NCBI GenBank assembly: GCA_033032175.1
Contig: CM065322.1
Coordinates: 4,278,001-4,342,000, forward strand
Origin: Saturnia japonica
Lineage: Eukaryota; Arthropoda; Insecta; Lepidoptera; Saturniidae
DNA length: 64,000 nt
Reading direction: 5' to 3'
The notes beneath the pieces were generated by a model. That model did not search any database. It was not told where the DNA came from and saw nothing but the letters and a program-made list of their open reading frames with translations. The position numbers and the translations under genes are program-made. Of the stretch, positions 11,222-21,660 are shown in pieces. The stretch's first letter is position 1. Each line of letters opens with the position of its first letter.

Positions 11222-11728
11222 TTTTGAGTTATTTTAAAACTGTGATAACTCCTAAGATATTCATTGAAATCAATTGATTGTAAAGACAATTTTGTTCAAA
11301 ATGAAATACTTGTGATGTATAACGTATTTATTTCGATAAGGATTAATACCATGTTTATAAATGCAATATTTAGAACAAATTTTATTACAATAAAAAGCTT
11401 ATATTGCGTTAACCTTATAAGATAGATAAATGTTAACTTTTTACAGACTTTTTTAAATAACTTTTTAAGATAAATAATTCTGTTACACACAATTGTTGCG
11501 TAATTTTAACCATTACGCAGTGCACTCAATGTAAGCTCTAAAAAGGATTAAATTTTCCCCGTTTTTGAATGATTTTTCATTGGTGCTCCGCTTCTATTGG
11601 CCGTAGCGTGATGTTATATAGCCTGTAGCCTTCCTAGATAAATGAACTATCCACACCAATATTTTCTAAGATTAGCGCGTTCAAGGAAACAAACAAACTC
11701 TTCAGCTTTATAATTTTATTAGTATAGA
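11222..11728 (-). mobile_element. Helitron/Lep1-like element (family 2), 3'-truncated
   Basis: On the minus strand it begins TCTATACTAATAAAATTATA and continues AGCTGAAGAGTTTGTTTG and GAACGCGCTAATCTTAG, a start I recognise as very common in Lepidoptera. The interior (CGTATTTATTTCGATAAGG, GTAGCGTGATGTTATATAGC on the plus strand) matches 17880-18576. The 3' end is missing. The frame at 11296-11490 is repeat interior. Confidence 0.6.
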
Positions 11729-11799
11729 TTCATGGGACTTTTTTGCACATAAGGTAAGGTAAAGTAAGTAGTAAGGAAAAGTAGCACAGAAAAATCAAT

Positions 11800-12070
11800 A
11801 TACCTAATGGTAAGCACATTACAGTCTATAAACCTTTACGACCACTGAGAAATCGGCGACACATCATCGGTTGTTTCTGTCATGCCTGAAAGCATCTCGG
11901 TATCCTGATATAACATACCGGCTGATATCAAAAGATAGTCACTGTCACGGGTTTATCACTTTATGTATGGTTGTCGTGAGCTAAACGGGTTAAGATCCTT
12001 ACTGAATATAAACCGCCTGATCTCGAAACGCGACATGCAAGCGTGACACTATAGCGGGTGTTACAAACCC
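11800..12070 (+). repeat. Interspersed repeat C, continuous copy
   Basis: Reads CCTAATGGTAAGCACATTAC, then CGACCACTGAGAAATCGGCG, TTTCTGTCATGCCTGAAAG, AAGATCCTTACTGAATATAA and CTGATCTCGAAACGCGACAT. Other copies: 10318-10950 (interrupted) and 55920-56085 (minus). Class unknown. Confidence 0.55.
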
Positions 12071-12538
12071 TAAAAAAACATAAAAACTTAGTGCAATAAT
12101 CACTAAGACAAATTAACTTACTTTTATAAGATCAAGTCAGGAACTAAAATTGTAAATTACATCGACATCGTATTTTAGTAACTGACTGTACAATCTGTGT
12201 TCAATTTACTATGATCATGGTCCATAAGAATGCGTTTGAGTGCATCGCATCACGCAATGCGATATGCATTACACATGAGAACCACTAGGAAACGGATGGA
12301 TGGACAGACAATCCAACATTATATGTAGATACCTATCAATCAGTTGTCGAGGCGAGGAAATCATTTGATATTATACTGATTTAAAAGCACATACTGACTC
12401 GATATAAAATAAACAGTCACTTGAATCCTTATATGGATCGGTATATATAGTAAAAATAAGATCACATTAATGACAGTGGTACTGGAGACGCAAGAAACAC
12501 CTACCTAGTATTTATTGTATTAAAAATATAAGCTAAAG
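12071..12538. other. No gene or repeat recognised
   Basis: AT-rich. Contains a short near-palindromic stretch around GCATCGCATCACGCAATGCG (12242-12261) with no evident role. Confidence 0.4.
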
Positions 12539-12700
12539 TTATTTATTTATTTATTTGGTTTCTATAAAATAACTTAACCTGGTTAATATCTAAAGCCTAA
12601 ACAGGACTTCACAGTTATAAATATATACAATGGTATAAAATTGACAGGTGGTACATATAATTAATGGAACAGTGGTATAAAATAATAATATTAAAAATAA
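12539..12700 (-). repeat. Possible LINE 3' tail
   Basis: Read on the minus strand it ends in CCAAATAAATAAATAAATAA, the (AAAT)n tail style seen at the end of the LINE at 41346. The preceding bases (TTAGATATTAACCAGG) could be a 3' untranslated fragment, but no coding remnant was recognised upstream. Confidence 0.3.
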
Positions 12701-12701
12701 A

Positions 12702-13154
12702 ATGATTGTTCTTTTTTCTGCCGATTACGCATGTGTACTGTCTACGTATGCGTGTGTGAAGTTAACTACATTATCCGATATTGATCTAAAACTCAAGAGA
12801 TTGTTGTGTGTTTGTTTGAATGTTCTATTCTTTCAATACCTTCTTCTAGTACGGATCAACGCGGGCTGCCACACAAGCCACGTCTACACAGAAGCATCCA
12901 TTTCGGCAATTACAAAGAAAATTGCAAATTCTTATATTTGCCATAAGTACTGTGAAGATAGGGAATCGCCTCCAGTTTCCCTCTCTTCTACGGTATTAGG
13001 TCCTTCAAACGAGACGAGAAAAGGTATTTTTGTAGGCTCCCATAACAGTGACCTCTACCGATGGAATTTGTCACTAACTGTCACCGCTGTTTCTGTACTG
13101 CTACGTATCAGGTACTTTGCAGCTATTTCGCCGAGCAACTATATATGCATATAG
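12702..13154 (+). CDS. Unassigned open reading frame, 150 codons
   Basis: The longest open frame outside recognised elements, starting at an ATG. The predicted protein has a hydrophobic, Leu/Val/Cys-rich first third and a Ser/Thr-rich remainder with no motif I recognise. Base composition in 12845-13130 is more balanced than the flanks, so some real feature may lie there on either strand. A frame of this length can occur by chance in a 64 kb window read in six frames. Not supported as a gene. Confidence 0.15.
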   Translation: MIVLFSADYACVLSTYACVKLTTLSDIDLKLKRLLCVCLNVLFFQYLLLVRINAGCHTSHVYTEASISAITKKIANSYICHKYCEDRESPPVSLSSTVLGPSNETRKGIFVGSHNSDLYRWNLSLTVTAVSVLLRIRYFAAISPSNYICI

Positions 13155-13626
13155 ATAGATATATCTATCATTTAACATGCTTTTATATTCTAATCTAAGT
13201 CATAAAAAATGTTAAATATTTAATGTATTTATATAATAAATATCCGATTCGTTTATTGACATGTGCATAATAAAATGTCTACTAGATAAACATCAAAAAC
13301 AAGTTATCTAACAATAAAAAGATATATATTGTTTTACAAATATAAAATTTTATATTTGTGATAAACTGATGAGTATTTGAAAAAGCACTTAGTGAATAGC
13401 TTAAATGGCACTTAGTTAATTATGCACTAAAAGTTAATTAGCAATAAAATATATTGTTTCAAAAACATTTATTGATTACAACACCGATGGCATTCGAATG
13501 ATCAAAATATAAGTTCGAACAGAAAATTCGTATTTTCTATAAATTTAAATATAAAGTAGTTATTTGCAACAGAAAATGCCCCAAATCTGAAAAAAATTCG
13601 ATTCACTTTACCTTTCACCAGATGAA
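13155..13626. other. Very AT-rich sequence, nothing recognised
   Basis: Includes the short palindrome GATAGATATATCTATC at 13154-13169. No gene signal. Confidence 0.4.
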
Positions 13627-13990
13627 AAACGAAGTAATTCGCTACGCGCCCAATGACGCATTGTAATTCGTTGAGCGATCGGTGAGTGTTTTATGAAATT
13701 TTTGATCATACTTAATAACACGTATCTATTTTAGCTACGATGTAAGACATAGCGTTGAAATGATAGGTTTTCATAGATATACCGCAACAAGTAACGCGTT
13801 ACAACAGCACTTTCCTTCCAAACCAATCACAGAAAACCGCAATAAGCCGCGTTCGGCTCACACTCACATCTGGCCATTAAAGTCTCGTTCCACTTTAGAC
13901 GTAATGACGCCAGTCGCCGATTACTGGAAATTAGTCAACCGACGGAAAAGTCCGTGGAACGTGCTTGAGAAAACCTTATAAGAGGTAAGA
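13627..13990 (+). other. Balanced-composition block, possible exon-like DNA, unassigned
   Basis: Less AT-rich than its neighbours. A 73-codon frame (13760-13981) is followed by a GAGGTAAGA donor-like word at 13981-13989, and GATCGGTGAGT at 13677-13687 is another. With no recognisable protein and no partner exon, this could be an untranslated exon of a host gene or nothing. Weak support only. Confidence 0.15.
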
Positions 13991-15000
13991 TATTAGCTTT
14001 CGTTTTTATTGATAGCGCAGGTTGTGGTACATTTGGGGAATAAGGCATGCACGTGTATGATAGCGGAAATATTCTAGGTTGGATTAAGTTGCTGCTGTAA
14101 CTGATTTCGTACTGGCTTAGTAAAATTACTGTACTCCTGATAAGTACAATAGAAACCAGAATCGCTGGAATTGCATAGTAACAGACCGTGAATAAAATGA
14201 TTTGTGGGTTAACTATTATGATTTGGTAATTTTTTATTTCCGCAAGTGCAAGATCAGGCTTCAAAGTTCAAGATATTGTGCATTTACTTTATTGTGTGAC
14301 ATATTATAATCTTTTCTACTTTCTATTTAATGTCCAGTTCAGTTACTCCATTTTCGTCAAATTGCTTTCTTATCCACTGAGAATAATTTAAGTAATTGTG
14401 TTTCCCAGGCCTCGAAACTAATGGCCTAATATTATTGCTGCCGTTCATGGTGCCTCAAACGCAAGAGAGAAGCGTCACAAGTACTCTGTTCATACACAAT
14501 CTGAATTACAATGAACACGTGTAACCATGTAACGGGACTGAATGATACATTATTGATACAATGACTGACTGTTCGAGGTCTTTTATGGAATATTTCAATG
14601 GTACAATGTCTCTTGCGGCAAAAGAATGGTATTGTCATACAGTGAAAAAGTAATGATATCATTGTCTACTGTTTTAACGTCTTTATCCGTATGCTAATCT
14701 AAAACTTAATCTTTAAACAGTAAACCTTTATCATAAGGGTTATTATGCCAAGTAAAAAGATATAGATAGGTTATCTTACCTGTATGACATTTTAGAAAGA
14801 AAGAATTTTTTTTTTGTTGTCACAAGATTCACAAAGAAAAAACAAATTCATGAAAAAACCCTAATAAATCGTAAAATATTTAAAACAAAAGTAAGAGAAA
14901 TAAACGAAGTGGCAAAAAGATTTGGCATCAGCCTTTTAGTCGCCCGTGAGGAAAATGACCAGACAACGTTGTTTTACAGCCAGTCAATAGTTTTATTGCT
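13991..15000. other. No gene or repeat recognised
   Basis: The minus-strand frames 13935-14264 and 14432-14662 carry no recognisable motif and are treated as chance. Confidence 0.4.
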
Positions 15001-15372
15001 TTAAAAAGCATTTAAAAATAATATATAAATAATAGCATTTGAAAGGCAAAAATTAATATACTGATCTATTATTTATTTACTCTATCGACCGCATTAAAAA
15101 TGAAATTAAATTTTTGACAGTTCGTAACTTCCAGGTTAGTTAATTATTCTACTAGGTACTTATACTTTTTTTTTTGTTGTTGCTACCATTGCTACCATAA
15201 GAAAGCAGATGTTAATTAAAATCGAGAGCGAAATCTCTATGAGATTTTTCAAATTATTGCCAGATATTATTAATTATAATAATATTATAGAGTAAATAAA
15301 TAATAGATCAGTATATTAATTTTTGCCTTTCAAATGCTATTATTTATATATTATTTTTAAATGCTTCTTAAA
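15001..15372. repeat. Foldback element: 80-bp inverted arms around a 200-bp loop
   Basis: The left arm (about 15006-15085) and right arm (about 15287-15366) are perfect reverse complements, extended slightly outward past one mismatch at 15005/15367. The arms include AAGCATTTAAAAATAATATA, GAAAGGCAAAAATTAATATA and ATCTATTATTTATTTACTCT. The loop is ordinary AT-rich sequence, including a T-run and TTGCTACCATTGCTACCAT. Perfect identity between the arms suggests a recent origin. No copy elsewhere in the window and no clear target duplication, so mobility is inferred. Confidence 0.85.
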
Positions 15373-16570
15373 AGCGAAATTACCTTTAAAACGCAAAGCG
15401 GGAGGGAGAGGTATATCATTCCAAATTTTTGACGCCGCATATTTGAAACCACCTTTGTAGCCTACAAAATTGTGTGTGTATCATTGTCTTATTTTAGATC
15501 TAGTATAAATGTTATGAATGTTCTTATACCAGTCAAATTTAGTAGAAAGGTATTCTGGTTTTTTGCTCAAAATAATATTATGTGTAACGCAAGACAAATG
15601 TCACTTTAACACATACATATCATTAAGGTCAAGCTAGCTGATTAATTGCACTTTGGTTGCGGTTCATCTGTAATGGCCCTAAGAAGACACGTGATGTAGG
15701 TATTATTATCGGAAGCTAAAATGAGACAAGTACCTATACATTTTTGTTCTTCGTCACGTTTAGTAGAAACAACATAGAATAATAATTATCAGATAATACA
15801 TCTTGCCTTACGATCTATGCCTAAAAAGGGATTTACTTAACGTGATGTAAAAATAATAAAGTAAAAATGCAGTGAAAGTAGCATTAATTTTATTTTAAAA
15901 AATCTATACATATAAACAAAACTAAAGTTTCTCTGTATAATTTCGAAATATAAACTCTTAGTACTCGACTATTTAAGCTCCTATGGTTATTTGCATGTTG
16001 CCAAATCTCAAGCACGCGTTTTTAAAAGTTTTTCTGTCTTATATTTTATTTCAAAGAAGTTATTATAGAACGAAATTTAATTTTTATTTCTTCGAACAAT
16101 ATTGGTTTCTTCACAGTATATGCAAGTAAGTTAACTAAATACTTTTTTAAAGTCATTTGATGAAAAGCAGATACCGAACACGTTACCCTTAAGTATCAGT
16201 AAAGCGTGTAATTACAAACCAGCCGACCGCGAACGGTCACGAACAATAGCGGAGGACGGTAATCGTTGCAAAACTACCGTGTGCACCCGGCCTTACATTT
16301 ATTGTTCCAGAAAGGTGAAAATCTATAAACATATAATATGATCATCCACGTAAGAAAGCCTCAAATACATATTAAGGTTATTTTTCCAGGAATATTTTTA
16401 TTACCTCTAAAAAATTAACTGCTGTACGCACCTGACATTACTTGTACAGAGATTCCGTAATCAATTTAAGAATGCTGTACATTAACAGTACATAAGGTTT
16501 ACTGGAAAAATTCCCAAATTTGAAGGTGGGATGATAAATGTAAAATAGATTTGTGAAAGATCTAAATTTT
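15373..16570. other. No gene or repeat recognised
   Basis: AT-rich. A short balanced stretch near 16205-16295 (GCCGACCGCGAACGGTCACG) carries no recognisable signal. Confidence 0.4.
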
Positions 16571-16870
16571 TTAAATATTATTTATGAGTTTAGCGTTACA
16601 GCGCAAAATGTCATCTGATATTATGTGACAATGTGGCCCAAAATGGCAGCACGCTAAACCTACTGGGGGAACAGGTGCCGGAACACACCGTGCTTGGCGA
16701 CAAATTTCGAGTTGAGGGTGATAGCTAATCAGGCACGCATTAGAAAAAACCCTGCCAGCATGTTTTGTCTTCACCACAATATTTTTCTTCACCGAAAGCT
16801 CAATCTCATTGCAAGAATTCGAACTCACGTCCATCGACGCGGAGTCCGTACACGCTACCACTGAGGCATG
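16571..16870 (-). mobile_element. tRNA-derived SINE (family S2), minus strand
   Basis: On the minus strand it begins ATGCCTCAGTGGTAGCG (A-box-like) and then has GTGAGTTCGAATTCTTGC (B-box-like), followed by CTTTCGGTGAAGAAAAATAT. The same order (CTCAGTG, TTCGAATCCCTGCAATGAGA, CATCGTGATGAAAC) is seen at 39940-40037. The 96-codon minus-strand frame across it is an accident of the SINE sequence. Confidence 0.65.
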
Positions 16871-17416
16871 ATCACTTAATGTATATAATTACATTACTTG
16901 TTTGTTAGTCTTCATAATGACACTATAAAATAGACTAAATTTAAAATGAAGTTTAATGATCCCTAAATAAAGCAAAACACTTTTAGTAAACAAATATCTG
17001 ATAATCAAGATTTCTGGTTGCGGTTATTACTTTCGATTTCCGATCCAAACACGAGCCAAGTTGTTGCCGATAGCTCATAGTACTTTTATGGCATAGTTTA
17101 ACTAATAACTATTTACGATTAACCGTGCAATAATTCTTATAGTACGTAGAATGAGGTAAATAAATTAACATTCCCTAATCGACGATGCCGTGTGCCACTA
17201 TATGATAATACCCTAGGGAGATTTACAATTTTGTGAATTAATGTCAAGATGGGATCAGATACAAACCGGTTGCGTTGTTGAATATTATGATTTGTATAAA
17301 TTAATGAAATGCGAAATAGTCATAAATCAGTCTTATGAAATGTAAATAGAAATGTAATTACATTACAGTGTTGTAGGTAACATATTCTACAAGACAATTT
17401 TTTACATAAAATAATA
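16871..17416. other. No gene or repeat recognised
   Basis: AT-rich, no structure seen. Confidence 0.4.
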
Positions 17417-17585
17417 CCAACTTCAATGATTTTGAAGAGTTTCCTGGTGTATCTTCGAAGTTGAAGGTTTAATGCCAATGAAATTTAAATGGGACCACCC
17501 TTTAGGTAACCCAAAAAGAATCATTTAAATCGGTTAATAAACAAAGAAGTTACGGCTGAACAACCATTTAAAAAAAACATTCGAA
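17417..17585 (-). repeat. Interspersed repeat D, minus-strand copy
   Basis: Plus-strand reading AACTTCAATGATTTTGAAG, GGTGTATCTTCGAAGTTGAA, AACAAAGAAGTTACGGC is the reverse of the repeat D word order. Diverged from 7799-8060. Confidence 0.6.
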
Positions 17586-17879
17586 TTCAGTACATTATCT
17601 CCCATTTTTTGTTTGTAAAAATAGTGATCGACTTCTTGAGAGAGGTTGGTTAGAGCTCTCTTTGGACTACTCACTACTTGAAGCAGCCCGACTGGTGAAA
17701 TATCTATCAACTTATAGTAGATCAATAATTACACATTTAGATATTTCACTGCAAACAATATTTGTATGTCGTATGGCTTTCGCATCGGTATTAGTAAACT
17801 CCTTGTTAGTTATATTATACATTATAATATGTTTTTTCAATTTACTTTTCCAAAAAATAGATTGGGCGTTATATTTTAC

Positions 17880-18576
17880 TAACTGACCCGCGCCACCTTC
17901 GTCTGCGTTACATAAGAGAGAGAGAGGGTTAGAGAGAGTGGTACCACCTACAATACAATTTATAGGTGCCGCTCGCATGCCACATCATTCTGCTAAAATG
18001 CACGCGCGCTATTATACTTGATTATTATTTTGCTGCGGAGTTATTTTAAAACTTTGATATCTCCGATGATATTCATTGAAATCAAATGATGTAAAGTGCA
18101 ATTTTATCCAAAAATTAAATACTTGTGATGCATAACGTATTTATTTCGATAAGGATTAATACCATGTTTATAAAAACACCTTCGCAAATAATGCATTATT
18201 TTAGAGCAAATTTTACTACCATAAAAAGGTTATATTGCGTCAACATTAAAAGATACGACATATTCTATCCCGAACTTTTTTTAGAACTTTTTAAGAGAAA
18301 CAATTTTGTTAAACATGGTTGTTCCATAACTTTAACCATTGACGCAACGCACGCAATGGAAACTTTCAAAAGGAATAAATTTTCTCCGTTTTTGCAACAT
18401 TTTTCATGGATGCTCCGCTCCTATTAGTCGTTGCGTGATGTTATATAGCCTATAGCCTTTCTCAATAAATTAGCTATCCAACACTAAAATAATTTTTCCA
18501 TTACAACCAGTACTTTCTGAGATTAGCGAGTTTAACCAAACAAACAAACTTTTTAGCTTTATAATATTAGTATAGA
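17880..18576 (-). mobile_element. Helitron/Lep1-like element (family 2), near full length
   Basis: Minus-strand 5' end TCTATACTAATATTATAAAG at 18576, 3' end GTGGCGCGGGTCAGTTAG near 17880. The interior matches 11222-11728 (CGATAAGGATTAATACCATG, GCGTGATGTTATATAGCCTA on the plus strand). Holds a GA-rich simple stretch at 17913-17938. No transposase. The plus-strand 100-codon frame 18125-18427 is repeat interior. Confidence 0.65.
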
Positions 18577-18689
18577 TTACACACATAATTTATTAAAGAC
18601 TTCATTTTACGTAATTAATTATTTATTACATGAACAAGAATTTGATGAAAAAATTTATTGACTGATTATGTTTAACACTGGTAAAATTA

Positions 18690-18920
18690 TAGCATCGATA
18701 TCCCCATGATCCGAATCTTGATAACAAACCTTAACCAATGGAACATGGTTCTTGCAGTATAAGTGAGATAATATATAACTGCTATCTATTCTGTGCGAAT
18801 AATTCGCATATTAGGTATATAATGTAAGTAATGTTAGGTAAATAGATTGTTAATAAATGACGCTATGAAAATATTTTAATTACAATCAACAGGTGGCATT
18901 ACTAACGGAAAAAACTTTAA
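18690..18920 (+). repeat. Interspersed repeat E, copy 1
   Basis: The stretch from TTCGCATATTAGGTATATAA to TTGTTAATAAATGACGCTAT and AATTACAATCAACAGGTGG is matched in order at 29085-29235. Class unknown. Confidence 0.45.
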
Positions 18921-19246
18921 ATTTTTTTTTTTACAAAAACAACTTTAATCTATTTGTGTACGATTATTCATCAATAGTGGAGCATATAGGAAATAAGTCT
19001 TGTCAGCATTTTACATGACCAATATACCGTGGTATGGCTTGGTGAATAAACTCAATGTTATACGGAGTAAGTGGCTGATATATAACAGTAGAAAGAAAGT
19101 TTATTTGCCTACTATTTATGTGTTTTATTTTACAGTTTCAAGACAATAAGTTAAAACACTAGGTAACATTTATATTTATGTAAGATTGAAGGGCGTGGGT
19201 CATTTAAAATATTTGCACAAATGGAAGGCATACATATCAATATGTA

Positions 19247-19385
19247 TCTGGGCGACTAAGCTTCTCTCGGTGTCGAGGAATAAAAAAGGAAAACACCTAT
19301 CTAAGTAAACCTGGAATGTAAAACATTATCTAAATATAAAATTTCATCCGAATCGTTGGAGCTGTTTCCGAAGAACTAATTACAT
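19247..19385 (-). repeat. Interspersed repeat F, split by a SINE (left part)
   Basis: Plus strand GGAAAACACCTATCTAAGTA, AACCTGGAATGTAAAACATT and GGAGCTGTTTCCGAAGAAC is the reverse of 62400-62545. The rest of the repeat (ATATACAAGAATTGCTCAC) resumes at about 19625-19660 after the SINE. Confidence 0.6.
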
Positions 19386-19624
19386 ATGCTCGAAGTCAGG
19401 GGTTTGATTCCCAGGTCGAGTAAAATTTTGTTGGATTTTCCTATGAAATTCTCAGTAGCAGCTCTAAGTTTAGCTTTGTGCCCAATTAATGGCAATAGGC
19501 TCGCGCCCTATTACATGGGACCTAAAAACATGACCGGCGAACTGTGTGTGTACATTAGTACACCTCTGCCTAACCCTTCGGGATTACAGGCGTGATGGTA
19601 TATTATGTTATGTTATGTTATTTT
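19386..19624 (+). mobile_element. tRNA-derived SINE (family S1), copy 2, 5'-truncated
   Basis: Starts inside the tRNA-like head at TGCTCGAAGTCAGGGGTTTG, keeps TTTGATTCCCAGGTCGAG (B box) and all later S1 blocks, and ends with a short (TTATG)n tail. It sits inside a minus-strand copy of repeat F. Confidence 0.75.
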
Positions 19625-19660
19625 ATATATACAAGAATTGCTCACTTAAATAGTATAAAA
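19625..19660 (-). repeat. Interspersed repeat F, right part
   Basis: ATATACAAGAATTGCTCACTT continues the repeat F copy interrupted by the SINE. Confidence 0.5.
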
Positions 19661-19735
19661 TAAAAATAGAGAAGTACAGAACGAATGAAGATATTATTTA
19701 GACTTCTTTTAAGGTTTTTTTATTAAGCTGTATTT

Positions 19736-19775
19736 TAAATTATACACGGGTGAAACCGCGGGGCACAGCAATTGT
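19736..19775 (+). repeat. 3' end fragment of Helitron/Lep1-like family
   Basis: ACACGGGTGAAACCGCGGGG is the conserved 3' terminal region of the family also seen at 31308-31629. Confidence 0.5.
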
Positions 19776-21140
19776 TATATAAGTCGAATCTCTTTTCAAG
19801 TAGGTTATTTTGCGTTAAATTACTTACATGTTATTAAAATACCACTATTTAGTTGATAATTTGGAGATATGTATGTATATTTGAACTTTCTTTTAAATCA
19901 ATTTATGTAAATTAGTAATAAATTTTGTTGTAATTCTTATCGAATGTTAAATTTATTAAATGGAAATCACACTTAAAATAGTTTCCGCGATTTAAATATT
20001 TAAAAGTGCATGAATCTAAATCAAATAAGAAAGTCGACAATTCTATTGATAAACAAGAAACTACGTATATACGGAATTAAGTTGTTTAGGACTGTATATC
20101 GGAGCAATGCGACAGATTATTTAAAAAGGTAAATAAATAATCTATTATGCGAGACTGATCCATGTTGAACGCTGTTCTGACAATAGTGGTCTAATTAGCA
20201 GGCTATAAGCGTTTTTTTTTAAAAATTAGTATGATTAGTTTTTCCATCAATAATTGTCCTCAATATTCTTGTGATTAATTTAATAAAGAACAGTACAAAT
20301 TGAATTTAAGTTTAAACTAGTAATAGGACGAAACATCGTTCGTTTTAAATTAAAATATAATAAGAATAAAAAAATATTTGTACTTATGTGCGCACGTAAG
20401 AAGTTGTCGCGTTCCGATAACATGATTATAAATTAGCCATCAGTGACAATAATGTGAAATCATTTTGCTAACTTTATTTATGTATAAAATGAATGAATAC
20501 ATGTTAATCAAATTAAAATAATGTTTATTTATACATGTTAAATCAATTTTAACTATTAAAAAGGTCAATAAAATGAAATCATAATTATTATTATCGTTCT
20601 CTCAATTTTACGAGCTTACCAAAAGATGTATAACTTCAAAAACAGCATGTGTGATATTGTGATATTCATATCATTATAATTATAATATCACTTAAGAAAA
20701 ATATATCTTGATATTAATGAAATAATTTTCAGAATTAGATCAGTAATTCTAGTGACCGTTACAAATATACAAAACTTTAGTTTCACATAACGTCAATATA
20801 GATTATTTAAGATCATTTCATTTGAGACTTAATTCTAAACATAACATAGATTTAAACATACAACTATAATAACAACCATATTCATTACACAAAATGGATC
20901 CCAGACGGGAATCGAAACTTTGACTTCATGTTTTAACAGAAGGACTGGCACTATATATAGTATTGTAGTTCTTAAGTTAGATGATAAAAAATACAAGGTG
21001 CTTTCAAAATTTCAAAATGTCATTAGGTCAAAATATAATATCTTTTTTTAAATTCACTTATCAGTTAATTATAAGAAAGTTACCGCTGCCGCTTACATTT
21101 TTATACCATGCGTTAACATAACGATATTTTGATTGGGTCG
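19776..21140. other. Very AT-rich sequence, nothing recognised
   Basis: No gene, RNA or shared repeat recognised. Confidence 0.4.
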
Positions 21141-21275
21141 TATTAGATGTACAAGAAAATCAATTATGCTAATGAATATAATACAATACCCCTTACGGTA
21201 AAGTTTTCTAAAACTTTACTAAGCGGGTATCATATTAGATTCATCAGCATAATTGTTTTTCTTGTACATCTAATA
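21141..21275. mobile_element. Palindromic MITE with TA flanks
   Basis: Nearly the whole 131-bp body is one inverted repeat. The left arm TTAGATGTACAAGAAAATCA is mirrored by TTTTTCTTGTACATCTAA, and the arms continue through AATTATGCTAATGAAT to a central TAAAGTTTTCTAAAACTTTA. TA dinucleotides flank both sides (21141-21142 and 21274-21275), matching the TA duplication of mariner/Tc1-type elements. Only a few mismatches separate the arms. No coding capacity and no second copy in the window. Confidence 0.75.
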
Positions 21276-21544
21276 GGAATAATGATTCAAGCGGTCGATT
21301 AAATATATATTTTTGGATGATGATATTATAATACAATTTTATGGGTATTTTGCGCAATGGTATCTACTCATATTAATAATAAAAACATACATGATTGTAT
21401 TTATATAATACGAATCTTCATGAGAGACCAATAAATATCGAATAAGTTAGTTTGGATTTCAAAACTACGAATACCATTTCGTTTTATGAATTAATTTAGA
21501 TAATTTATTAGCTTAGGGACTTTTTTTTTTTAAATTATACCTAC

Positions 21545-21660
21545 TTCTTATCGTGCTTTAAGTAGAGGGTAAAATGGAGAGCTGGGCGCATCATGTGACG
21601 GAATTGCGATATGACGAAGTTAGATATCAGCGATAATAACATCAATGTATGTATTTACAG
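21545..21660 (+). repeat. Interspersed repeat G, copy 1
   Basis: Order TTAAGTAGAGGGTAAAATGG, AGAGCTGGGCGCAT, GCGATATGACGAAGTTAG recurs at 26015-26140 and 58715-58830. Class unknown. Confidence 0.5.

Noticed and set aside
16571..16861. 96-codon minus-strand gene
   Set aside because: The frame coincides with a tRNA-derived SINE and has no protein motif.
18125..18427. 100-codon plus-strand gene
   Set aside because: Lies wholly inside the Helitron/Lep1-like element, and its counterpart at 11222-11728 is not open.
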